NCBI RefSeq assembly: GCF_900188155.1
Contig: NZ_FZOG01000001.1
Coordinates: 434,001 to 498,000 of the forward strand
Source: Pseudomonas segetis
GTDB taxonomy: Bacteria; Pseudomonadota; Gammaproteobacteria; Pseudomonadales; Pseudomonadaceae
DNA length: 64,000 nucleotides
Direction: 5' to 3'
In this document: positions 26,534 through 34,938 of the stretch, piece after piece
How positions within the stretch are numbered: the first letter of the stretch is position 1
How the letters are laid out: each line of letters opens with the position of its first letter
Program-made: the position numbers and the translations under genes
The notes under the pieces: generated by a model
Database searches by the model: none
What the model was told of the DNA's origin: nothing
The model's input: the letters and a program-made list of their open reading frames with translations, nothing else

Positions 26534-27292
26534 ATGAAACAGCATCGTTTAGCAGCTGCGGTAGCCCTGGTTGGGCTGGTGCTCGCTGGTTGTGATTCGC
26601 AAACCAACAGCGTGGAACTGAAAACCCCAGCGCAGAAAGCCTCTTATGGTATTGGCCTGAACATGGGCAGAAGCCTGGCTCAAGAAGGCATGGACGATCT
26701 TGATTCAAAAGCAGTTGCCCAGGGCATTGAAGATGCGATCGGCAAGAAAGAACAACGTTTGAAAGACGAAGAGCTGGTTGAAGCTTTTGCTTCCCTGCAA
26801 AAGCGTTCCGAAGAGCGCCTGGCCAAGCTGAGCGACGAATCCAAGGCAGCAGGCAAGAAGTTCCTGGAAGAGAACGGCAAGCGCGATGGCGTCGTGACCA
26901 CTGATTCCGGCCTGCAGTACGAAATCATCAAGAAGGCTGACGGTGCGCAACCCAAGCCAACCGATATCGTTACCGTCCACTACGAAGGCAAGCTGACTGA
27001 CGGCACTGTTTTCGACAGCTCGATTGAGCGTGGCAGCCCGATTGACTTGCCCGTTAACGGCGTGATCCCGGGCTGGGTTGAAGGCCTGCAGCTGATGCAC
27101 GTTGGCGAGAAGATCAAGCTGTACATCCCTAGTGATCTGGCCTACGGCGCGCAAAGCCCGAGCCCTGCGATTCCAGCAAACTCGGTGCTGGTTTTCGACC
27201 TGGAACTGATCGCAATCAAGGATCCAAAAGCAGAAGCTGGTGCTCCGGATGCACCTGCTGAGCCAGCTGCAGAGGCTGATAAGGCAGAGTAA
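26534..27292 (+). CDS. FKBP-type peptidyl-prolyl isomerase lipoprotein (FkpA/Mip-like)
   Basis: The 252-residue protein has a lipoprotein signal with lipobox LAGC (Cys about 20). A helical dimerisation domain (about 30-120) starts KASYGIGLNMGRSL. The C-terminal FKBP domain (about 130-230) contains GTVFDSSIERGSP, VIPGWVEGLQLM and DLAYG. The tail is rich in Ala, Glu and Pro. FkpA/Mip proteins are envelope chaperones and prolyl isomerases. The lipobox predicts membrane anchoring. A strong terminator follows. Confidence 0.92.
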   Translation: MKQHRLAAAVALVGLVLAGCDSQTNSVELKTPAQKASYGIGLNMGRSLAQEGMDDLDSKAVAQGIEDAIGKKEQRLKDEELVEAFASLQKRSEERLAKLSDESKAAGKKFLEENGKRDGVVTTDSGLQYEIIKKADGAQPKPTDIVTVHYEGKLTDGTVFDSSIERGSPIDLPVNGVIPGWVEGLQLMHVGEKIKLYIPSDLAYGAQSPSPAIPANSVLVFDLELIAIKDPKAEAGAPDAPAEPAAEADKAE

Positions 27293-27320
27293 TTGATACT
27301 CGCTTTATTGAGATGCAAGC

Positions 27321-27344
27321 AACGCCCCGTTTCGACGGGGCGTT
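27321..27344 (+). terminator. Terminator of the FKBP lipoprotein gene
   Basis: A perfect 10-bp stem AACGCCCCGT/ACGGGGCGTT with a TTCG tetraloop, followed by a T-rich stretch. Confidence 0.88.
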
Positions 27345-27671
27345 GTCGTTTGTACGGGTCATAAATAGAACCAAAAAGCGACTGTCCGGTCTTAATGTGA
27401 AGGCAGTGGCGAGTGAATGTTACGGTTATGCACATTTAGCGAGGGTTTCATTTTTAGCGATTTTAGCGCGCCTTAAAAAACCCTTTGATTTATGTAACTT
27501 ATTGAAAAATAAGGGTTTTATTTGCTGGGCAAAAAATGCCCGATCTGTAGAGAAGCCGCATGAGCCGGGCGTTTGGTAAGCTAATCCAGTATTTGTTCAC
27601 AAGGTTATCCACAGCTTTGGTGGATAACCCATGCCAGCCCTTGAAAGACGCGGGCTGGCGAGGGAGGCACG
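27345..27671. other. Spacer with small hairpins and a DnaA-box inverted repeat
   Basis: No gene is supported. The spacer contains CTTATT-GAAA-AATAAG and GGGCA-AAAAA-TGCCC (27527-27541) hairpins in an AT-rich stretch. It also holds GGTTATCCAC-N7-GTGGATAACC (27603-27629), which includes a consensus DnaA box TTATCCACA (27605-27613). Confidence 0.5.
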
Positions 27672-28121
27672 ATGAAAGCACCTCGAAATTTTTCCCGTTA
27701 CCTGAAGCTTGCGCAAAAATTTTTAAGTAATGGCAGATTGCCGGCTCTGTTGGCGGCGACGACCAAGAAAATCGCCAAGAAGGGCCCGGCGCTGAGCGGT
27801 TTGAAACAAGACTTGGCGCTTTTGCAAAGCCTGTGCATCGCTTGGTGGCGTGGCGAGTATCGCGCGATAAGTAGCGAAGCGTTACTGGCGTTTGTGGGGG
27901 CGTTGTTATACTTCGTAACACCCATCGATGCGTTACCCGACTGGATTCTCGGTATAGGTTTTGTCGATGACATAGCCGCACTGGCCTGGGTGCTGCGGAC
28001 TTGGTCGGATGAATTACGCATGTTTCGTCTATGGCAGTCGCAACAGCCTGCCCAGGAGCTCAAGCGCATTGAGCACCTGCCTGACTCAGCACCGCTGGAA
28101 ATGGAAGAGCTCAAGCCCTGA
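27672..28121 (+). CDS. DUF1232 (YkvA) family protein
   Basis: The 149-residue protein contains the DUF1232 core at about residues 65-120, with ALLAFVGALLYFVTPIDALPDWI and GFVDDIAALAWVL, which form one or two membrane-associated helices. The N-terminal 55 residues are basic. The function of DUF1232 proteins is not established. GAGGGAGG precedes the ATG. Confidence 0.85.
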   Translation: MKAPRNFSRYLKLAQKFLSNGRLPALLAATTKKIAKKGPALSGLKQDLALLQSLCIAWWRGEYRAISSEALLAFVGALLYFVTPIDALPDWILGIGFVDDIAALAWVLRTWSDELRMFRLWQSQQPAQELKRIEHLPDSAPLEMEELKP

Positions 28122-28323
28122 CTCCAGCGCGTCCGGCAACCCGTGCCCGGACAAGTAGTCGACCTCAAAACTTGTTCAATGGCGCCAAGCAGGCCCTGTT
28201 CACGCTTATTGGTCCCATGGACTGCTAAGATGTTGATAAGCGGATGCAGATAGTTATCAAGCGCCGCACTTTTCGCAAGCACCGGCTTTGCATTAGTAGA
28301 AGTAGCAGGGTGGAGAGTTGAAC

Positions 28324-28641
28324 ATGAGTGTGCAAGTTATCTCACGTGATGGTGAGCCTGAATATGCAGTGATTCCATGGGCGCATTATCAAGCGCTGTT
28401 ACAAGCTGCAGGGAGCCTTCAGGTTGTTGCTGAGCCTGTGTCCAATGATGTTTCCCCACTGAGTCGGCTAAGCAGCCTGCGCGAAGCCAAGGGCATGGAT
28501 ATAGACACCCTGGCGCGCGCCGTTGGCATCAGTCCCCATTACCTGAAAATGATCGAAAGCGGCGAGCGTGAACCAGATGCGGCTATTCAGCGTGCCCTGG
28601 CCTGGAACCTTGGCATTGAGGGTTGGGAGGCGAGCTCTTGA
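28324..28641 (+). CDS. HTH (XRE) regulator with Phd-like N-terminus
   Basis: The 105-residue protein has an N-terminal segment (QVISRDGEPEYAVIPWAHYQALLQ) resembling the Phd/YefM antitoxin fold. A C-terminal XRE-type HTH (LSSLREAKGMDIDTLARAVG, about 55-75) is followed by HYLKMIESGEREPD. It is probably a DNA-binding regulator. Its stop overlaps the start of the next gene (TTGA), so the two are translationally linked. The Phd-like region raises the possibility of an antitoxin role, but the downstream protein is not a recognised toxin. Confidence 0.8.
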   Translation: MSVQVISRDGEPEYAVIPWAHYQALLQAAGSLQVVAEPVSNDVSPLSRLSSLREAKGMDIDTLARAVGISPHYLKMIESGEREPDAAIQRALAWNLGIEGWEASS

Positions 28642-29003
28642 GTGTTCGAATTACTCGTCAACACTATGATGCGCTATTGACTGCCCTGGACGATGCTCGA
28701 CGCCAGCGGCACCTCCTGACCTACCGTGCATTGATCGAGCGCCTGGCACTGCCTGCGCCGGCAATGCAGACGCTGACTGCCGCACTCGAGCACCTGGCGG
28801 CCCTGGATGCACAAGCGGATCGTCCACTGCGCAGTTCACTGGTGATCAGCCAGGGAGCAAGCCGTCTTCCCCGTACCGGCTACTTTGACTGCGTTACTCG
28901 TCTTGGCCGTTTCAGCGGGCCCACTGATGGCGTGGCGGCTGCCTCCTGGCATGCTGCCGAGGTGGCGCGGGTCTTTGAGTTTGATTACCCGCCGGAGCAT
29001 TAA
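28638..29003 (+). CDS. Conserved protein of unknown function
   Basis: The 121-residue product is not recognised. A TTG start at 28638 is chosen: a GGGAGG lies 7 bases upstream, and it overlaps the previous stop (TTGA). The N-terminal half is helical (HYDALLTALDDARRQRHLLTYRALIERL). The C-terminal part has GYFDCVTRLGRFSGPTDG and may be beta-rich. It is sandwiched between an XRE regulator and a Sel1 protein, with 4-base gaps or overlaps, so it is one operon. Its function may depend on those partners. Confidence 0.75.
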   Translation: MSVRITRQHYDALLTALDDARRQRHLLTYRALIERLALPAPAMQTLTAALEHLAALDAQADRPLRSSLVISQGASRLPRTGYFDCVTRLGRFSGPTDGVAAASWHAAEVARVFEFDYPPEH

Positions 29004-29007
29004 TTAG

Positions 29008-29475
29008 ATGCTGCATAAATTACGCGCTCGGTTAAGTTACTGGCTAGCCCGACGCTTGTTCCACTGGTCATGGCTGGTCAAGCAGCCGCGTGGTTGGCAA
29101 TGGCTCGAAGGCCAGTTTGCACGGATGGCCAATCTGGGTGACGTGCAGGCGCAAAGTTTCTATGGGCACATCCTGTTGTTTCGTGGCCAGGGCCTGGGTG
29201 CACGGGAAGAGGGTGTGCGACTGCTACGACTGGCTGCGACGGCGGGCGATGCCAAGGCGGCTTATCAAATGGGGCTGCTGAGTCTCAAGGGCGATACTCG
29301 CCATGCTCCGGATGCCAGTCAGACTGCACATTGGTGGGCCTTGGCTGCGGCTGCAGGTCATCCGCTTGCGGCCCAGCGGTTGTCTGAGCTCTACCGTGAC
29401 GGGGCGCCGGGCCTGGAGGCGGACCCGGTGCAAGCAGAGCACTTTGCCATGCGCGCAGAGTCGCTCGGGTTATAA
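29008..29475 (+). CDS. Sel1-like repeat protein
   Basis: The 155-residue protein has three Sel1-type helical repeats at about residues 35-70, 71-107 and 108-150, with GVRLLRLAATAGDAKAAYQM, QTAHWWALAAAAGHPLAAQR and QAEHFAMRAESLGL. Sel1 repeats are scaffolds for protein complexes. The N-terminus is basic and aromatic (LSYWLARRLFHWSWLV) and might associate with the membrane. It is the third gene of the 28324-29475 cluster, 4 bases after the preceding stop. Confidence 0.85.
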   Translation: MLHKLRARLSYWLARRLFHWSWLVKQPRGWQWLEGQFARMANLGDVQAQSFYGHILLFRGQGLGAREEGVRLLRLAATAGDAKAAYQMGLLSLKGDTRHAPDASQTAHWWALAAAAGHPLAAQRLSELYRDGAPGLEADPVQAEHFAMRAESLGL

Positions 29476-29500
29476 ATCCAACCTCCGCGCACAATAGAAC

Positions 29501-30574
29501 TCAATGGGCTTTCCAGCGCTTGGCAGTGTCGGCAAGTTGTTGGCGCAAGGTTTCTAGGGTGGCGGACAACTCAAATGTCAGCAGCACATAACCAGCCATG
29601 CCCGATGCGGCGGCAGCTTCCAGTGCGAGCATCTTTTCTGGTTTGTGATCAGCTTCATTAAGCATTTTTGCCGAGCCCAGGCGCAGGGCGCGTGCCATGC
29701 CGAGCAACAACACCCGGATGCGCTTGTTTTCAGGCGCCAAGGTCGACTGAAGTAATTCCAAACCTTTGCTGTCGCCAGCCTCGGGGCGCGTATGGGCGAG
29801 AATTTCAAGGGTACTGATGCACATGCGCAAGCTGCGCTGGATCGCGTCCAGGCGAGTCATGGAGACATGCATTTCCTTTGATGCAGATGGCATCAGCGAG
29901 CGTTGTTCAACCATGCGTTTATTCAGGCGATTGATCAGTTTCTGGTGCTCATCGTCGGTCACTGGCAAGCCGGTGATGATGCGCCGATGGATAGTGGCGC
30001 AGTCACGCAGTGCGCCCGACAGGTTATAGCGCCACGAGTAGAAGGCATACAGCGGCAGGGCGAATGAAAATATCAGGGCTAGCGCGATACCGATGAGAAT
30101 GTTGACGCCGCGCCAGATACCGTCACTGACCGGATTCTCGCCGTGGCCTGCGACCACAAACAAGGTAATTGCCGCCAACAGGGCGGTATAGCCACCTTTG
30201 CCAATAGCGTGATAGGCAAAGAAGCCGCAGCAGATGGACATCAATACATAGGTGAGTCCCGCTAGCTCCATGTAGTTGTGCTGGATCACCAAGAGCAAGC
30301 CCAGGCCCGCGCCAATCAATGTGCCGACAGCCCGTTCGGCAGCCTTTCTGCGGATATTGCCATGGTGCTGGAGGCCGCCAATGACCACCAGCATGGTTAC
30401 CGAGGCCCACTCGCCGTGGGGTAGGTTGAAACCGGTGGTCAAAAGGATGGAGGCCAGCAGGCCCACCGAAATGCGTGCTGAATGAATCAGCCGGGCATTG
30501 CGGTAACGTCGATAAGGATCTGTGATGGGGCGTGCGATTTTGCGCATTAAGGCGCTGATAAAAGATGTGCGCAA
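29501..30574 (-). CDS. FUSC family inner-membrane protein
   Basis: The 357-residue membrane protein has about six hydrophobic helices between residues 30 and 180, including LLASILLTTGFNLPHGEWASVTMLVV and RAVGTLIGAGLGL. A cytosolic helical C-terminal half follows. The FUSC family (fusaric acid resistance/YccS-like) includes exporters of aromatic acids. No companion membrane-fusion or outer-membrane gene is adjacent. The start is TTG 30574, or ATG 30547 as an alternative. The substrate is unknown. Confidence 0.85.
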   Translation of the reverse strand: MRTSFISALMRKIARPITDPYRRYRNARLIHSARISVGLLASILLTTGFNLPHGEWASVTMLVVIGGLQHHGNIRRKAAERAVGTLIGAGLGLLLVIQHNYMELAGLTYVLMSICCGFFAYHAIGKGGYTALLAAITLFVVAGHGENPVSDGIWRGVNILIGIALALIFSFALPLYAFYSWRYNLSGALRDCATIHRRIITGLPVTDDEHQKLINRLNKRMVEQRSLMPSASKEMHVSMTRLDAIQRSLRMCISTLEILAHTRPEAGDSKGLELLQSTLAPENKRIRVLLLGMARALRLGSAKMLNEADHKPEKMLALEAAAASGMAGYVLLTFELSATLETLRQQLADTAKRWKAH

Positions 30575-30684
30575 GTTACCGGCCTTGGTAGAGAGTATTT
30601 CTGGTGGCCGACCATCATACCGGTCGACAGCACAATCTTAGCTCAAGCCGGGCCTGTGTCGCAGTACTGTCGATGGCTTGCGCT

Positions 30685-31116
30685 TCAGGCTGAGATTTTT
30701 TGTGCGTCAATCAGGTGAAAGCTATAGCCGGGGATTGCCTTGGCGTGGTGCTTGGCTTCTGAGGCCAAGGCCGCCAGTTGGCTTGCATCCAGGTCGGCAG
30801 CGTATTGGGGGGTGACCTGGACTATGCCTATGGAAATCGAGAGCAAGGCAAACTCCTGGCGCGTACCGTGGCGGTCATGGGAGACAAAGCAACCGGCATT
30901 CAGGTCTTCTTCGCGGTAAAAGCGCCGGCACTGGTTCTGGAAGGTTTCAAACAGCCTGCTCAGTTGTTTGCGCCACTGCTCTGAACTCAAGACCAGGAGA
31001 AAGTCATCACCGCCAATGTGACCAACGAAGTCGCGGGTTGGGTCCACACATTCACTCAGGCATTGGGCGAGATACAGCAGCACTTCGTCACCCTTGGCGT
31101 AGCCATACAGGTCGTT
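30685..31116 (-). pseudogene. 3' fragment of the split EAL-CBS-GGDEF gene
   Basis: This is the distal part of a GGDEF domain. It starts in the conserved NDLYGYAKGDEVLL segment, includes HIGGDDFLLVL as the active-site motif, and ends at the natural stop. It continues the reading frame broken at 35215, where the upstream half ends in VDIDNFKPFNDL. The two pieces rejoin as ...NDL-YGYAKGDE... without loss. The GGDDF motif is a functional-type variant of GGDEF, but without its N-terminal half the fragment cannot fold as a diguanylate cyclase. Confidence 0.88.
31108..31116. repeat. Insertion junction repeat, left (CAGGTCGTT)
   Basis: This pairs with CAGGTCATT at 35215-35223. The 9-bp direct repeat with one mismatch brackets the AT-rich cassette and lies within the codons for NDL of the disrupted GGDEF domain. 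Confidence 0.55.
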
Positions 31117-31161
31117 CAACGGCTCAATTCGTGAAATTTCATGCCCTGCGGCACAAGCAGA

Positions 31162-31220
31162 TCGTTACAAGACGTTGGGGGGCACAATTTGTGAAGAAGT
31201 GTAGCCCCCTTACTGAGCTT
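31162..31220 (-). terminator. Possible terminator after the ATPase gene
   Basis: GGGGGCACA...TGT-A-GCCCCC can form a hairpin with one bulged base just beyond the ATPase stop. The following minus-strand bases are not strongly T-rich, so this is tentative. Confidence 0.4.
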
Positions 31221-33185
31221 TTAGTTTTTGACCAATAAGCGATGCTGCTTGTCTGGAAGATATATTTTTCTATGCTCTTTAAAGCTGTCAGGATATTTTT
31301 TAAGGCCGGTAGTGAGTATGACTTGATAGGATTTTCCATAGCTACCAAGCTCGCCAATTTTTTCAAGGCAACGTTTAAGATTATCTAGTTCAATTCCTGA
31401 TGTTTCTGGTGTGTCGATAAGCAAGAACCTAGGGAACGGTACGTCCTCTTGTGAGAGAGATAGATTCATGAGGGCAAGGTAATACATGAGTCGTCTTGAT
31501 ACGGCTGAGCTGGCCTCTCTATATTCCCCGCTACCAACTATCGGGAGGTAATCATCTAAGCTTATGCGAGCAGTGTTGCAGTCTGGTAGAGAGTCGGTCA
31601 TTAGCTTGTTGTAGATGGAGCTGAGCTTCCCTACCTTGTCTTGAATATCTATTTTTGCTTTTGCTTCTAACTGATCTGTTTGTAGCTTTGAGCTTTCATG
31701 CTCGCTTCTCTTTCGCTCATAATCATTTGTTAGGCGAACATTTTTGCTCTCTGCTTCAATTTGCTGGCGTATTTTTTCTATGTCTTGACGAGTATTTAGA
31801 ATTTCATCGTCAATATCATTAATCGTGTCTAGGTCTACGGGGGTATCTAGGTTGTCAATTCGTTCTTCTATTTTTCTCATTAACTCTGGAATTTCTTTTT
31901 CCAGTCTGCGAATGTCATTCTGAATGGTATTTAGGTCTTGGTTGCAATCAGCTATAGCTATTTCAATAGTTTGGGTTGTCTTGATTTTTGCTTTGTAGAT
32001 TTCTTTGTATTCTTTTGATGTGTAGAAGAAACGTTGATATTGTTCCTCTTGTATTTCTGAGCCGCACACGCAATGACCTGTTGCTCGCTCAACCTTTCCT
32101 AAGCAGTAAGGGCATGTATCTGCCGAGAATAAATTTAGTTGATCATGTGAGTGTATGATTTTTACGATTTGAGAGATTTCTCTTAGAGTATTTTCTTTTA
32201 CGGTGTTTAGTTGTTGCTTTTCACCTAAGGTTGAGATCAGGTCTTGATTTGATTTGCTTAATTTTAGTTGTTTCTCAGTGATTTGATTTTTGATGTCTAT
32301 CAATGCGTGGTCTACTGCTGTACCTCTGACCTCTCTATTGCTTTTGAATTTGTTCCTGGCGTTGTGCAAGCGTTCTAATTGATTCTCTTTTTCTTGCAAG
32401 GACGTTTGAAGGAACGAAATATTTAGCGGTTCTGAGCTTCCAGATAACTCTTCAATGATCCGGGAGTATTCTTTCAGAAGCCCTGCTGCAATATTTTTAT
32501 CTTTTTCTAGGGCTTTTGACTTGGAAAGGGATTCGTAGTATTCCGAAAATGTTTTTCCGACTAAAAGCTCAAAGATGGCTTTTCTCAGAAGCTCTGAGTC
32601 ATTCATGAAATTGCTTTGGGTATCTATCTTTTTGTAAACCCCTTTAGGATCGGGTTGCTGGTCATGATAGATAAGCCGCATAAGGTCAGTGAAATTAATT
32701 TTAAAATTTCTATAACCTTGGTATAGCTCTACGACGGTTATTCCAAGCTTCGAGAGAATCCAGTCGGAAAATATGTACTCAACTTCAGGGGAGCGGAATA
32801 CCTGAAATATGGAAGTGGGGGCATCGTTGTTGTGTATTAAAATTTTTGATTTGGTGCTGATATCACAAGCTTCTAGAATGGATGATACAGTAATGTCGTT
32901 GTCATCTATGTGGCGAGTTAACTTGTAGCTTTCATTGTTTATTTTTATGTAAAGCTCGACACGATTGTTTTTGTCTTCTGTGATTTGTTTGTGCTGCTCT
33001 TTCTTCTCTTTACGGCTGAATTCGCTAACTCGTCCACCAAGCCCATAATAGATCAAGTTGCAGAAAGTGCTTTTGCCGGTTCCGTTGTCACCTTCTATTA
33101 GAATGAGGTTTTCATCAAATAGGGGTGATTCGAAATGGTAGTTTGTACCCTCATAAACTACCTTCTGAATTCTTAAACTTCCCAT
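31221..33185 (-). CDS. SMC/Rad50-like ATPase of a predicted ABC-three-component system
   Basis: The 654-residue ABC-type ATPase has Walker A EGDNGTGKST (31-40), a long coiled-coil middle (about 220-530), a zinc-hook-like cysteine cluster CPYC...CVC (358-374) at the coil apex, a signature-like ASSAVSRRLMYYLAL (558-572) and Walker B FLLIDTPE (587-594). This is the SMC/Rad50/RecN plan, which binds DNA ends or clamps DNA under ATP control. The middle-component gene runs 13 bases into its start, and GAGGTG serves as ribosome site. In predicted ABC-3C conflict systems such an ATPase senses foreign DNA or its processing and licenses the effector; that role here is inferred. Confidence 0.8.
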   Translation of the reverse strand: MGSLRIQKVVYEGTNYHFESPLFDENLILIEGDNGTGKSTFCNLIYYGLGGRVSEFSRKEKKEQHKQITEDKNNRVELYIKINNESYKLTRHIDDNDITVSSILEACDISTKSKILIHNNDAPTSIFQVFRSPEVEYIFSDWILSKLGITVVELYQGYRNFKINFTDLMRLIYHDQQPDPKGVYKKIDTQSNFMNDSELLRKAIFELLVGKTFSEYYESLSKSKALEKDKNIAAGLLKEYSRIIEELSGSSEPLNISFLQTSLQEKENQLERLHNARNKFKSNREVRGTAVDHALIDIKNQITEKQLKLSKSNQDLISTLGEKQQLNTVKENTLREISQIVKIIHSHDQLNLFSADTCPYCLGKVERATGHCVCGSEIQEEQYQRFFYTSKEYKEIYKAKIKTTQTIEIAIADCNQDLNTIQNDIRRLEKEIPELMRKIEERIDNLDTPVDLDTINDIDDEILNTRQDIEKIRQQIEAESKNVRLTNDYERKRSEHESSKLQTDQLEAKAKIDIQDKVGKLSSIYNKLMTDSLPDCNTARISLDDYLPIVGSGEYREASSAVSRRLMYYLALMNLSLSQEDVPFPRFLLIDTPETSGIELDNLKRCLEKIGELGSYGKSYQVILTTGLKKYPDSFKEHRKIYLPDKQHRLLVKN

Positions 33186-33697
33186 ATTTTTACACCTCTG
33201 TCCCGATATGTCTTGCTAAGAAAAGTATCAAGAGTAATGGCTGTGCTTCTCTGAATTGCCCTCTTGAATTTCTCGCAATTCATGTACTCGTTCTTGAAGA
33301 CTTCCTTGGATAGAAAGCCCGAGGGTAGCTCTTCTTTGTTTAGGGTGATGTTGACTAGTGATTCTGTGTCCCCCTTGTGGAGAGATACATATCCCTTTTT
33401 CTCAAGAGTGAATAAGATTTTTAATGTTTCGCTCCTTTTTGCAAGGCCATTTGTATAGCTGTGAAAAAGAAAGTCTTTATCGCCTTTGTGTAGTCTCTCT
33501 GTGGTTGAGGACTCTAGTATTAGTATGTTTCGATTGTTGGTTATTAGTTCTATTATGAATGGGATTTTTCTGTAGTCTTTAAAGGCTCGCCCCTTGGTGC
33601 AGTTGAGGCAGTCAAGTATAATTATTGTTGCGTATGTTAGTAGATAGAAATCATTGGATGATATGAACATTAAGTTCTTTTTGGCTGCCTCGTTCAT
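33173..33697 (-). CDS. Predicted ABC-three-component middle component
   Basis: This 174-residue protein has no catalytic motif. It looks mostly helical with a winged-helix-like C-terminal part (RSETLKILFTLEKKGYVSLHKG). Start ATG 33697 overlaps the effector stop as ATGA, with GGAG upstream. It lies between effector and ATPase and overlaps both, which is the position and size of the middle component of ABC-3C systems, thought to link ATPase and effector. Family membership is judged from context rather than a recognised domain. Confidence 0.65.
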   Translation of the reverse strand: MNEAAKKNLMFISSNDFYLLTYATIIILDCLNCTKGRAFKDYRKIPFIIELITNNRNILILESSTTERLHKGDKDFLFHSYTNGLAKRSETLKILFTLEKKGYVSLHKGDTESLVNITLNKEELPSGFLSKEVFKNEYMNCEKFKRAIQRSTAITLDTFLSKTYRDRGVKIWEV

Positions 33698-34938
33698 TCG
33701 GATTTCTCCTCGTCGAAGCATATGAAACATGAATCTATTAAGTTTACTACTATTCCGTTGATGGTTTCTTTGTTTGATACTGTGTATGTGTAATCTTTTT
33801 TTAGCTCTTCAATCGTATCTGCTGCTTTTTGCTGTAGTGATTTTATTGTGGTGTCGATTGAAGTTTCATTAACAGTGTTGCTGAATTTGTTGTTATCGAA
33901 AAAATAGTCTTCGCAGGCTTCGAAGACTCGGTACTTTAATGATAGAAAGCTTTTGTTGCTTGCTTCTTCTTCTGTTTTCGAGCTGCAGGCTTTTCTTGCA
34001 AGAGTTGCAATTTTTGATTTTGGGTATGCAGGGCAATTATCTAGTATTTTTTCTTCTAAATTGCGTTTGTCGGTGATTTTGGCTGATAACTCTTGAAGTT
34101 CTTTCCATATGGGGTCAAGCAACTGTTCACTGACTTCAGATTCTGCCATTTTGAAAATTAGCTCTACCTCGGCCGAGTTTATAAATCTCTCTGCGAAGTC
34201 TTCGAAGTGTTGCTTTTCATCAATTTTGTCGAGGATTTTTGCGAGAATCAGTTGCTCCTTGCCACTCATGCTGAGTTGATAATATTTACAACTCTTTATC
34301 AGTTTCTCTGCACTGCCTTGGAGTTCTGACTCGTCTTCTTGCCCAGATAGCCAGTTTATTTTCTTAAGGAAGATCTTGAAGTCTTCTAAAGAAATGTCTT
34401 CTAGAGCTTTGAGGTAGCCATTGCCGGGGATTTTTCCATATTGCTTTTTGTATTCTGCAAGCAGAATGGCTTTGATAATACTGGCTATGTTGTCGGGGAT
34501 TTCAGATGAATTCTGAATAATTTCAAGGATAGGTTTGTCGGGAAGTTCTATGGTTGTTCCGTCTGAAAGTTCTTTCTTTTTCTCTTTTCCGAAGTTTGTT
34601 GTGGTGTAAAAGCTAAATGTAAATACTGTAGATTGGCTTTTATGCCACTTGCCTATATAAATATCGAAAAAGCTTACGAGGGTGTTTAGTACGGCTTCTG
34701 AGTGTATGGTGAAGTTGCTGTCAGAGCTATAGTTTTTGTCTTCTTCGATTATCTGCTCTGTGCTTAGATTTACAGTTTTTATTATTGTTACATCTTCTTC
34801 CGCTTCAATGGCGGCGTAGTAGAAGTTTACATTCGACAAGTCATTTGCTGCTTTCAGTAGAAGTGTTGCAGCTCGGAGCTTTTGGAGCCGGAAGCCTTTT
34901 GTTTTGTCGGCAGCATCCCGGTTTATTATCTGCGTCAT
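33694..34938 (-). CDS. Putative effector of the ABC-three-component system, nuclease-like N-terminus
   Basis: The 414-residue protein resembles the Cap4/DUF4297 dsDNA endonuclease domain over residues 5-130: KTKGFRLQKLRAATLLL, the acidic AAIEAEEDV (E45, D49), EEDKNYSS (E66-x-K68) and TFSFYTTTNFGKE. These residues could form a restriction-endonuclease-fold site of the D/E-x-K kind. The C-terminal half (about 200-410) is helical and has no known motif; it would be the conserved third-component domain. It is first of three overlapping genes. No strong ribosome site precedes the ATG. The nuclease assignment is my inference from motif pattern. Confidence 0.6.
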   Translation of the reverse strand: MTQIINRDAADKTKGFRLQKLRAATLLLKAANDLSNVNFYYAAIEAEEDVTIIKTVNLSTEQIIEEDKNYSSDSNFTIHSEAVLNTLVSFFDIYIGKWHKSQSTVFTFSFYTTTNFGKEKKKELSDGTTIELPDKPILEIIQNSSEIPDNIASIIKAILLAEYKKQYGKIPGNGYLKALEDISLEDFKIFLKKINWLSGQEDESELQGSAEKLIKSCKYYQLSMSGKEQLILAKILDKIDEKQHFEDFAERFINSAEVELIFKMAESEVSEQLLDPIWKELQELSAKITDKRNLEEKILDNCPAYPKSKIATLARKACSSKTEEEASNKSFLSLKYRVFEACEDYFFDNNKFSNTVNETSIDTTIKSLQQKAADTIEELKKDYTYTVSNKETINGIVVNLIDSCFICFDEEKSE

